Source of the DNA: Letharia columbiana
Lineage: Eukaryota; Ascomycota; Lecanoromycetes; Lecanorales; Parmeliaceae
Length of the DNA stretch: 64,000 bases
Assembly (NCBI RefSeq): GCF_014066305.1
Contig: NW_023501063.1
Span: 526,001-590,000, forward strand
Direction: 5' to 3'
The stretch's first letter is position 1; the number at the start of each line of letters is the position of its first letter. A program made the translations under genes and the position numbers. The notes under the pieces are model-generated. The model saw only the letters and a list, made by a program, of their open reading frames with translations. It searched no databases and had not been told where the DNA came from. Positions 13,955-24,650 of this stretch are shown piece by piece.

Positions 13955-14415
13955 CACAACTCCCAACAACAGACCATTCCAGCCTCAACAACAGGCCATT
14001 CCAGTCTCAACAACAATAGGCCGTTCCAGCCGTAACAATAACAAGCCTCAACAACAGGTCCAGCCTCAACAACAGGCCATTCCAGCCTCAACAACAACAG
14101 GCCATTCCAGCCGTAACAATAACAAGCCTCAACAAACAACAGGCCATTCCAGTCTCAATAACAACAGGCCATTCCAGCCGTAACAACAATAGGCCATTCC
14201 AGCCGTAACAACAATAGGCCATTCCAGCCGTAACAATAGGCCATTCCAGCCGTTCACAGGCCATTCCAGCCTTTCAACAAGAGGCCATTCCAGCCTTTCA
14301 ACAAGAGGCCATTCCAGCCTTTCAACAAGAGGCCATTCCAGCCTTTCACAGGTCATTCCAGCCTTTCAATAAGAGGCCATTTCAGCCTTTCAACAACGAT
14401 AAACCATTCCAGCTA
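13955..14415. repeat. GGCCATTCCAGCC minisatellite inside the LTR element
   Basis: About 20 tandem units around the core GGCCATTCCAGCC. The right part (about 14266-14395) is regular 24-bp units (core plus TTTCAACAAGA); the left part has irregular 18-27-bp units with CAACAACA or GTAACAATAA linkers. Because 24 is a multiple of three, the array is open in long frames on both strands (RPFQPFNK-type on plus, RLEWPLVE-type on minus). These frames start with GTG or lie wholly in the repeat and resemble no protein, so they are not called genes. The array is the least mutated part of the window. Confidence 0.93.
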
Positions 14416-14687
14416 TATCGCACACCATTCTAGTATAACACGTCTTTCTAACGTAATATTTGACACCTATTCTAGGTAACACGTCTTCTTAACGTAATAT
14501 CTCTTTCTAAGATAATATAATATACCTCTGAAGCATAACACTCTTTCTAAGTAATAAGAGTAAGATATAACACTCCATCTCGGAGTAATATAGCCATTTC
14601 ATATAGAACTTATATATCACACTAGCACGTATCTCCATTATCTATAGTCCTTCGCGACGTTTCTCTTTACCACTATCTCATTATTTG
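14416..14687. other. Element interior, transition from preserved to mutated sequence
   Basis: Non-coding spacer with short repeated motifs around AACACGTCTT and CTAACGTAATAT. CA/TG are still present but thin out to the right, so the spacer marks a gradient of mutation across the element. Confidence 0.6.
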
Positions 14688-14790
14688 ACGACGAGAGTTC
14701 TTTATAACGACGAGAGTTCTTTACAACAACGAGGGTTCTTTATAACAACGAGGGTTCTTTACGACGAGAGTTCTTTACGACGAGGGTTAT
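14688..14790. repeat. CGACGAGAGTTCTTTA minisatellite
   Basis: Six tandem units of 16-20 bp built on ACGAGRGTTCTTTA, with linkers CGACG, TAACG or CAACA. It lies inside the LTR element between the 24-bp array and the 18-bp array. Confidence 0.9.
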
Positions 14791-14883
14791 AACTCTATAT
14801 CTAAATTAGTCTTATAGAAAGCTGGCATTATAGCGACTTAGCCTATATACTCTATAGATCGAGCTTATAGTAATAGCGAGATA

Positions 14884-14990
14884 TAGTAGTAGAATAAGAT
14901 ATAATAGTAGAATAAGGTACGATAGTAGAATAAGATATAATAGTAGAATAAGGTATAATAGTAGAATAAGATACGATAGTAGGACGATAT
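14884..14990. repeat. 18-bp minisatellite AGATATAATAGTAGAATA
   Basis: Five to six 18-bp units alternating AGATATAATAGTAGAATA and AGGTACGATAGTAGAATA. It lies in the more strongly mutated part of the LTR element; the A/G and C/T alternation fits RIP of a uniform array. Confidence 0.9.
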
Positions 14991-15022
14991 AATAGCAGCG
15001 AGGTATAGTAGAAGCGTTAGAA

Positions 15023-15036
15023 TCGGGCTTATAATC
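15023..15036 (-). promoter_or_regulatory. Primer-binding site matching initiator tRNA-Met anticodon arm
   Basis: On the minus strand the 14 bases after the LTR read GATTATAAGCCCGA. Reverting two G-to-A changes gives GGTTATGAGCCCGA, the complement of a CTCATAA anticodon loop with part of its stem, as in eukaryotic initiator tRNA-Met. Copia and Ty5 are known to prime from such a half-tRNA. The site touches the LTR boundary, as it should. Confidence 0.7.
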
Positions 15037-15177
15037 TATTAGAATTTCAGGTATGTAATATATAGAACGGACGAATTAATTCTCTAAAACCTCTCCGGAG
15101 TTAGATTCTAAATATAGTACAAAATCAGGTGGCTAAAAAACATGGTGGCTGGAATGCGCGGGGGTTATATTTCAATA
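15037..15177 (-). repeat. LTR, RIP-mutated copy (5' LTR in element sense)
   Basis: 141 bp, same length and no gaps against 13765-13905. The terminal TG and CA have both become TA. Nineteen of the 20 differences are C-to-T or G-to-A, on both strands, which is direct evidence of RIP after insertion. Confidence 0.93.
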
Positions 15178-15182
15178 GAACT
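15178..15182. repeat. Right target-site duplication GAACT
   Basis: Exact match to 13760-13764, directly after the last base of the LTR. Confidence 0.92.
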
Positions 15183-18100
15183 TTTAATAATTAAGATCGA
15201 AAGAAAATTAAAAAATTATATTTCTAATCTTAATATTAATATAGCTATTTTATATAGCTATAATATAGTTAATTCGCATAATTATAATATAAAAATTCTA
15301 TATAATTATAATTATTTTATATAGTTATTATAGTTATATAGCTATAATCTTATAATTATTATAATTATATAGTTATAATTATTAATATAAAAGGCGAAAA
15401 CGCGTATAATTACGAGTTTTAGTCTTATATAAAGTCTATAATTAGCTTTCTAAGATATTAAGTCGAAGACTAAAGCTTAAATATAGTATTAGCTTTAATT
15501 ATAAAAGATTAAAATAAATAAGATCTTCTTTAAAAGTAAATATATAAGAGAGACTTTAAGACGAAAAATTAAATAATTAGAATTAGAACGAAGCTAAAGT
15601 ATATTATTTCTTAATAAATTTATTAGACCTATCGCGTATACTAACTAATTCTTATTAAGATAATAGATTTCGATAATTATTACGTATATTAACTAGATAA
15701 AATCTATAGACTCTTCTTTATCTTTATAGTATAAGATTTAGAATTCTTAGTCTTAATAGAAACTACTAAGATTATTAAATTAAAAAAGAACCTCGCATTA
15801 TAATAGCTTTAGTAATCTATTTAGAGAAAGTAGATAGCGGCTACCTCTAACGAGATTAATAGAAATATATAATTTTCTTATAATTAATATTAAAGAGAAG
15901 CCTATATACTATAGTCTCGAAGATTTAAAGAGATAAATATATATACGATTTAGATATATTCTATATTTATATATTAAATCTAAGTTAGAGTAATATTAAA
16001 TTATCGATATAAACGATAAGTATAAATATATATACTTTATTAGTCGAAAATAGAATAGTAATAAATATAATATTCTACTAGTTTAAGTCTTAACTATCTT
16101 TCTTTATAATAATCGACTTAATTCTTATATATTCTATTTTATTTAAGTATAAGCTTTCTTAAGCTCTATAATCTTTTTATTCTTTAATTATATTATATCT
16201 CTATAGATAATAAGCTACGTTATAAGTCTTTATACTATCGCTTCTATAATAGTCTAATAATTAATAAGAAAATATTCTAGATTCTAAATTTGATTTTAAA
16301 AATATTTCTTTTCTAGAAGAACGCTAGTAATGTTAATTACTCGCTTATTTTAAGAAAGATTATAATTATTAAGATAATTTCGTATTTTATAAATAATTTC
16401 GATTAAATATTTAATAATTCGCTAAGTCTCTAAAATCTGCCGCTCGAAATTAGCTTTACTAGTCTTCTAAATATCTATAAGTACTTATATCTTTATCTTT
16501 TAGACTAAAACGATCTATAACTTTATTATAAGATCTCTTTAAGCGATTTAGACTTAATTAAGTATAAAATATAAATATTAATAATATATCTCTAGCTTAA
16601 CTAAGAAATCGCGTTCTTACTATTTTTTAAACTTAGATTATCATAAAGCCTTCTAGCTTTAAGCGAGCTATACTTAAAGATTATTTATCTTATATATAAT
16701 CTTACGACGTTATAAGATAATAGATATTAACTTAATAAATCTATATCTAGCGTATTTATACTAAATTAGCGTAAATTTAATACTTATATTCTCGCGTTTA
16801 GAACTTATCTAACTTTAATAGAATTCGTTAGAAGTACTATTATAAATTAGATTTCGAAGGCTTATAGCAAGATAATAAGAAATAGAAAATTAAGAATTAA
16901 AAATATAATTTACCGAAATCTAAATATTCGATTAATCTTTTATAGATTCTATATTCTTTAGTATTAAGAATATTATATTAGTATTAAGTAATAATAAAGC
17001 TATTAAATTAAGTTATCTAATTAAATATCTTTTAATACTCTAAATATATAGTCTTAAAATATAAAAATAAAAATCTTTAATATTTAAAGATATTAAAAGT
17101 ATCTTAGCTCGGGCGTTAAATGTGAATATAAAAGCGCCTACGTTTATAAACTTAAATTTTACTTTTAGTTAATTAAAAGTAATAAGAGACTATATAAAGT
17201 TTATAAGAGAGATTAAGATATTAAGAATATTATATTTTCTATTTATATTTAAATTCTTTTTTATAGAATTACTACCGCTTATAGATTAATCTATATCTAT
17301 TTCTAAATTATACTCTAAATAAATTAGATATTCTAAAATATTTATACTAGTCGAAGAGTTAAGATAAATTAAAATATTATTAAATAAGAGTATTAGAGAA
17401 TACTAGCGGTAATATAATAATAATAATTCTCTTTATCTCTCCTTACGCGCCTAATACTTACTATATCTCTTCTTCTTTTATTATTAAGATTAGAGATTTA
17501 TTCTTATCTTTATTATTCTTATCTTTATCTTTTTTATTATTAAAATCTTAAGATATTAAGTGCTATGTAAATAGCTAAATAATACTCTACGCCCGCGATT
17601 AATAGCTATTAGCGATACTATTAATAGAATACTTATTAATTTATCCTTTAAAGATAACTAGCTAGTCTTATCTATAGAGCTATATATAAAATACTAGTTC
17701 TTTCTAATAACGATTATATAGATATCTACTTAATAAAGCTTTACTAGTTAATCTACTTTATTTATTATACTTCTCTTTCTTTTATAAAATTTTTTATTAA
17801 TCTTCTTTTCTACTATCGTAAGTCTAGAATAGATCTTAATTCTAATATTTATAAGTATAGAGTTTAATCTTAGATTCTACTTATAATATAGAGAAAACGC
17901 TTTATATTTACTAAGTATAACGAAATAGACGAATTAAAAGCCTTTATTAAATAAAGAATAAGATATAGAATAAGATATAAAGGCTTAAATAAGGTATCTA
18001 CGCCGTTTATAGCTTTTTTTAAAGTCGTTTTTAGTAACTAATTTAGCGTATAAGTAAGCGCTTAATTTTATTAAAAATAGAATATCGATATTATAGAAAG

Positions 18101-19265
18101 AATTAAAAAACTAATTCTATTTTAGAAGATATATAAATATTTAATATATATAAAATAGATAGCTAGTAATAATATACGATATACGCTAGTCGACTAGACT
18201 ATATTATAATAGATTTATTCTTTAAATTATATATTTAAAATAAAAGTAGCTAATTAAGATCTAAAAACTTTTTAACTTTATTATTTCTAATTTAAAAAAT
18301 AAAAATTAGCTAATTATTATCTATATATAGTCTAAAACTTTAAAATATAAAATAAATATCCTCGCCCTTTCTATCTATTATTACTCTATTCATTTAATCT
18401 TATCTAATTTTAAATTTATTAAATATAGAATTAATAAGAGATTTATCGAAGAGTATATAAATAGAATAGCGAAGTAAGCTTTCTTCTATACTAGAGATAC
18501 TCTTTATAAACGCTTTATAACTCTATATAATCACCGCTAATAATATATTTACTATTATTATTATTATTTATCTTATATCTTATCTAATATAAGTCTTAAA
18601 GAAATATATACTTATCTTCTTCTTAAAGTATATTCTATATCCTTTCTACTTTAATCGTTATCGACTTTTAAAATCTTAAAATTATATTAGCTTTATATTC
18701 TAATAAATATACTAAACTATTATTATTCTATATCTTAATTATAAAATCTCGAATTTATCGAAAGCTAGTATACGGGTAGATATATTATCGCTAATTAATC
18801 TTATTTCGCTATATTTAGATTTACATCTAAGCTTTCTAATAGATCTATTTAGACTTTTTATATAAACTTATATTAAGCTATATAACTCTATAGATATTAT
18901 ATTAAAAGCTTTAATTACTTTCTATATCGAAATTATAATAATAAATAGTAAAAAGTCTTTATTTAACTCTAAATCGTAGTTATATAATCTTATTATAAGT
19001 TTAACTAGTACTCTAAAAGCTTTAAACGCTTATTACTCTTAGAATAACGTCTTTATAATCTTCCTTTTAATTCTCTCCCTTCGCTTCTTTCGCAGATTAT
19101 TCTATAAGCTCTTTCTATATATATATTAAACTCTAATTAGTTTAATCATATACTTAGTTTAACATTATACTCTTTTAGACGAGCTATTAATATATATCTA
19201 TCGCTATATAATAACTAAAAGTCTTATTATTATATTATTTATATAGAGATTCTTAATACTTTTTT
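15183..19265. other. Eroded stretch, no identified gene
   Basis: Dense TAA/TAG in all frames. Around 15590-15662 it holds a segment also found at 52655-52735 (listed separately). 15230-15390 is nearly pure TATAATTATA-type sequence. 17400-17560 is low-complexity TTCTTATCTTTATT sequence. No domain was recognised. Confidence 0.5.
15590..15662. repeat. Dispersed repeat, copy A
   Basis: About 70 bp starting GCTAAAGTATATTATT and containing TATCGCGTATACTAACTAATT, nearly identical to 52655-52735 apart from C/T and A/G differences and one single-base indel. The shared segment shows the window carries two copies of a larger, otherwise diverged family. Confidence 0.75.
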
Positions 19266-19480
19266 ATAATCTATTTTTATATCAAATAGGAGAGAGAGCG
19301 AGCATTACGAAAGTAAAAGAGTTTATATTCATCGATATTTCATTAGCTCGGCTATAGAAAGTACGTATTAGATAATATATGAACTTTTAGATACCTTTTT
19401 TCAGTTTTAGATCCTTTCTATAAAGTTATTTATTTATAATTATTTACTAGATAGAGGGTAAAGTATCGTTTATATATCTT
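19266..19480. other. Less-mutated island 1
   Basis: CA and TG reappear here (for example GAGCATTACG, CATCGATATTTCATTAGC, TTTTTTCAGTTTTAGATCC). No gene, terminal repeat or RNA was recognised. It may be a younger insertion or a single-copy stretch that escaped RIP. Confidence 0.45.
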
Positions 19481-22400
19481 CTTATTTAATCTTAAGATAA
19501 TTTAACTTATAAAATATACTATCGAGTATATAAGGTTAAGTCTTTTAATCTAGCTTAGAATAAATATATAAGAGAATTATTAATAAAGAGTTTTTATCTA
19601 ATTTAAATTAGTAGATTTTATAGTTCTAGCGCTTCGATAGATAAGTATAGTAGTATTCTTATAATTATAATTAGAATTAAAATCGCGATTTAGCTATCTT
19701 ATCTTAAGAAATTAATTTAGAGCTTTAATTATTATAAGACTTAAATTAGATAAATTCATCTAATATAATAACTAAATTATATTAATAAGAGAAATTTATA
19801 GAAATTATTAAATCTCGATTAAAAGGTAGTAGATAACGAAGTTGAAGCTATTAAAATTATTAACTAGATATTAAAAGAAGATATTAAGGATTACGGATAT
19901 ATAGATAATTATCTAGCTACTCTAAAGAGTTTAATTCTAACTAGCAATTAGATTTTTCATATCTCAATATACTTTACTAGAGAAGATACGTTAAAAGATA
20001 GAAATTATAAAAGTAAAGGTGCTAATAAAAGAGTATTTTATTATAAGAGTTATATAAGACTTAAATTATTATTAAACTCGCTAATAATAGATCGATATAA
20101 CGATAATTCGAAAGATAAGAAATTAGATTAATTAAATAGAGAGAGAGGGAAAATACTAGTAACTAATAAGCTAAAAGTTGAAAGCTAGAATTATTAATCG
20201 AGATACTAACTATTTAAATCTCCGCAGATAATAATATATAAAACGACATTCGCGAAATTATATATACGCGTACTTATTAAGAAGTTTAATTTATAGAGCT
20301 AGACTTTTAGTTATATAAGCTATTTCGACTATAGAAAACTATATAAAAAAGAATTATTATAATAATATATCGATATTATTATATTAATATAGTTCACGCT
20401 ACTATAAAGATAGATATATATTTAAAATTAGCGAGAGATTCTAAGATTAATAAGAATAACTTAAATATAATTAGTAATTATATAAAAAATAATAAGAATA
20501 TACTCGAGAGTAATAATTTAGATATACTAATAAAGAATATAGAGTAAAGAATATAATTAAATAATTAAGATAGATAGCTATTATATATATTATTAGAGCT
20601 AGCAATTACTTCTATACTCTATTTCTATAATATAATTAATAATTTAAAGTATATTCTATCTATTTAACTTAATATTAATAATTAATCTTTAAAACGCTAT
20701 AATCTTTTTATTTTTATTATCGAAATAAGTAACTTAATAGTTTATTAATCGTCGTTCTAAGGTCTTTATTCTATAAGAGATTTTATATAAAGTAGTCTAA
20801 AGTATCTAAAAAGCCTCTTATATCTTATCTTATAGCTTCTTTAACGTAATTTATATCTTCTTTAAAAGCGCTACTTTCGCTAGTAAATATCTATTCTACT
20901 ATATAAGCTTATATATTCTTTAAATAACGTTAATCGACTCTCTTTTCTTCTTAATTTTAAATCTATAAGAAAGAAGGTTAAGACTTAAGAAGTCTACGTC
21001 GCTTATTAGAATATAACTATTAATATTTATATAATCGATTAACACTCTAAAGAGTAAGTTTTTCGATACGAGTTATAAATTTCTTTTTTAGTTTAAATAG
21101 TATCTCGAGATATAATATTCTAGTTACTCGAATTTCAGTAAGTTATATAAAGATTAAACTATATTAAAGTTTATTTTATAGATAAATTATTTAAGTAATA
21201 ATAGTTCTAATCTTAGAAGTATCTATAGACTTATTATAATAAGATTATCGCTCGTCTTAATCTAATACTATTATTTTATATACTATATAATTCTCTATAA
21301 CTTCGCTACTTTTATAGTAGAGTAACTTTAAAAGTAAATAAGCGATCGCTATTTCTACTTATCTAGTACTTTATTAACAATATTAGCTAATAAATTAGAG
21401 GACTATATATAGAAAAGCTTTAAATAGAAAGTTATATTATACTCTAAATAAAATTAAGTCTTTACTAATATTACTCTTCGATATAGATATTTAGCATTAA
21501 GCTACTTAAATTAATAATATTTATTTTAATAGAGACGTAAAGATTAATAAAGTACTATCGATAAAGAGATATAGATTTTCTATTAAATCTATAACTTAGT
21601 AACTATTCGCAGCTAGAAATATTAATTATAATATCGAAATAAGTAAAGTTAATATTTATAACTTATCTTAGCGAAGCTATTATAAATTTATATTCTTCGA
21701 TTAAGTAAGATCTACTACTATCGCCTATAATAGTTCACATAATCTTTATATAATTAAAAAGTATAAATATAATTTAGATAAGAAAAGAAGTAAAGCTTAG
21801 CTATTTAAATATAGTTCTTTAATTAACATTTAGAATATATTTTAAAGAAGCGATAAGATATACGTCGTCTATAAATATATAAATATATTTCTTTAATACG
21901 TTTTAGTTATATCTAGAGAGCATTTAGTCTTATTAAAGATTATAGTAATCTATAAATAAATTCGCTAATTTTATAATTCCCTATTTTTTTATAATAATAA
22001 TCGAAGATTCTAGATAATCTCTTTTATCTCTATATTAAGCTTAATCTCTTCTATAAATATCTAGACTATAAATAGTTATTACTAGATTATATAAATCGAA
22101 TTAAGATAAATAAATTCTCTCTAATATAATCGATTATCTCTAATATGAATAGTTAATATTAATTAGAGTATATTTTCGAATTAATTAAAGATTAAGTAAA
22201 AGAATATTTAGCGTATTAATACTATTATAATAGAAATAATAAAGCCTACGATATTTCTAATAGATCTCGATTTTATTATTTTATAGTATCTAGAAAGATA
22301 AAATAATAATCTTAGAATTAAGAGCTTTTTAAGCGCGATAGCGACGTCGAATTTAATATAGCTTTAAAGAATATATACTAGAAAGTCGTAGAGATATTAA

Positions 22401-24435
22401 CAACTAATATTTTATAGTATAAATTTCTAAGAGAGACTCGCGATAGTAAATACTTAATATCTTATATCTTGATAGTCTAAGTATCTACGAGAATAGACTA
22501 GAAAATATTTATATCTTTAGAAGTAGAGATCTTAAATAGTAAGGCGTATAAGAAAGATTAAAGAGTATAATAATATTTATAAAATATCGTTTTATAGAAG
22601 ACTTAGTAGTAGTAAGAATAGATCTTAGTAAGCGAAGTTAAGACTAATAAGGCTAGGGCTATAGCTATAAATAACTATATCTTATATAAATATACTTTAG
22701 ACTATAATATAAAAAAATTTCACTCGAATCTAAAGGTATTCTTCTATATAAAATCTCGAAAGAAGAAATAACTATCTGCTTATTAGAGTAATAGTAAGGC
22801 CTCTTAATATACTAGATAATTATACTAGTAATAATATAGATATCATTAATATCGTAAGAATATACTATTTCTTAATTCTTTAATGAAAGTTATTATATAG
22901 ATTCGAAGGATAAAGACTATAAGTATAAGAATACTCGTATCTTATTAAGATATAGTTACTTATATTCGTCTAGCTTTTAAGCGAGTCTAATAACGATAAG
23001 ATATTTATAGTATAATCTACTACTAAAATCTATTTATAAATATAATTAATTAATATAACGCTTTAAGCTTAATCTTTTTATATCTTATAGATTTACTATT
23101 ATTATTATTCTACTCTACTAATTATTTCTTATATATACTTCCTTATAGCTTATTATCTTTCTTAGTCGACTTATAAATTTTCTATTAATATTATATAAGA
23201 TATCTATATCTCGAAAAGCGTATTAGATATTCGAAGTATTCGAAAGAATTCGTATACGTATACTCATATCGCTTAAGATAATTTAAGCGTATATAAGATT
23301 AAGCGTAAATCGTATACGTATAAAATCTAGACTTTTTAGTTATCGAAATAGAGGCAGTATAATTATAAGTAGCGTTATTAATATTTTTCTATTCTAAACC
23401 TAGATTTTAATTAGTCTTTTATATACTTCTTATAACTTATAATAATAGTAAATAAAATATAAGTCTTATCTTTATTAGTAATCGAAATTACATCTATATT
23501 AATCTCTAATAATTTAATAATTAGATTAATCTTTAAAATCTCTTTATATATCTCTCTTTATATAATAGTAATATTGTTTATAATATTAATACTAACTCGC
23601 TTCTATATTATTACTTCGCTATAAGCAATATAAATTAGCTTATAAGTCTTTTCTAAATTCTACTTATTCTTACTCTATTCGTAAATTATAATTTTACTAA
23701 TAATTAAGCTAGCGCCGTTATCTTAAATAGTTCAATTAGATTTAATAAGCTTTTTAAGCGCTACTTTTATCGATAAGTTACGCTAATTTTCACATCTAAT
23801 CTTATTTATTATCTTTATAGAATTTTAACTTAATAAATAGTAAGTCTTATTTAAGATAGCCGCTATTATTAAAGTATAATTATTTCTAATTAACTAAAAG
23901 ATCGCTAGAGTACTTTTAATTATATATCTAAGTATTTATTATAAAAATATTATAGAATATTTATTATAAGATAATACCTCGCTAGCGATTAAAGTATTAT
24001 CGCTTATATTACTCTCGAAATAAGCGATATCTATAGATTTTAAATAATATTAAGTTATTTCGACTAGCTCGTTAATAGCTAGATTAATATTATCTTAATA
24101 ACTTAATAAAGCGATAATCTTTACTTAAAGATCGACACGGCTCTTTCTCTAAACCTTCAAATTTACTTTATTAAGATCTTAAAAGTTCTTATCCCTTAAA
24201 AGAAGAAAGAATAAAGTTTTTTCGCTATTCTAATACTATTCTATTTATTACATTACGCGTTTCTAATTCTCGCCTCTATAAATTCTAAGATATTCTTCTT
24301 AAATTTTTTTTTATAGTCTTAAGAGAAGTAGATAGCTTAGCGTTATAAGGTCGTTTAAAGACTTAGAAAACGCTCTCGCAATTTAGATCTTCTACTATAA
24401 TCGAGAAATAGAAAGTTATAGAGTTTCGATATTAT
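19481..24435. other. Eroded stretch, no identified gene
   Basis: TA-rich sequence with broken frames. Segments near 22150-22950 read as protein-like if stops are ignored, but with background stop density and no recognised family. Confidence 0.5.
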
Positions 24436-24650
24436 ATTATAAGAGTGGAGATTAGTATTAAGTATTGCAAGTTTTTATTTCTAAAGCGTCTACTCATGAG
24501 TGTAATAGTCTAATACTTTTTTTGCCTCGTCGTTTTTGCGATAAAATACTATCCTTTACTCTACCCTTTCGATAGAGTTTAATTTTTTAATAAAGAAACA
24601 GCTATAGCAGTGAGAGCTCTATTCTTCTACCTATTTTCATTATATAACTT
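24436..24650. other. Less-mutated island 2
   Basis: Contains CATGAGTGTAATAG, TTTTGCCTCGTCGTTTTTGCG and AACAGCTATAGCAGTGAGAGC, with CA/TG at near-normal frequency and abrupt edges. No terminal repeats or coding frame were identified. Confidence 0.45.

Larger units (their letters stand above)
13765..15177 (-). mobile_element. Miniature LTR retrotransposon (TRIM-like), minus orientation
   Basis: A complete 1,413-bp element: 141-bp direct LTRs at both ends, TG...CA termini (TA...TA in the mutated copy) and a GAACT target-site duplication on both sides. Orientation comes from two cis signals that only work on the minus strand. One is a polypurine tract (AGGGGAG) at 13906-13912 abutting the 3' LTR. 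The other is a primer-binding site at 15023-15036 abutting the 5' LTR. Half-tRNA priming from initiator Met is known in copia/Ty5-type elements, so a copia-superfamily origin is inferred. The interior is about 1.13 kb of mostly minisatellite and has no room for gag-pol, so it would depend on another element's proteins. It is far less mutated than its flanks, so it inserted after they decayed. Confidence 0.88.

Noticed and set aside
13857..14183. Open frame of 108 codons across the left LTR and minisatellite
   Set aside because: Starts at GTG inside the LTR, consists of repeat-encoded Gln/Asn-rich sequence, and all plus frames of the array are open because the unit lacks stops.
13900..14356. 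Two minus-strand open frames with RLEWPLVE and YGWNGLLLL repeats
   Set aside because: They are read off the same minisatellite, though in the element's sense orientation. No similarity to gag or any family; better explained by a 24-bp period.
15142..15324. 60-codon plus-strand frame starting in the right LTR
   Set aside because: GTG start within the LTR, antisense to the element, and running into TATAATTATA sequence.
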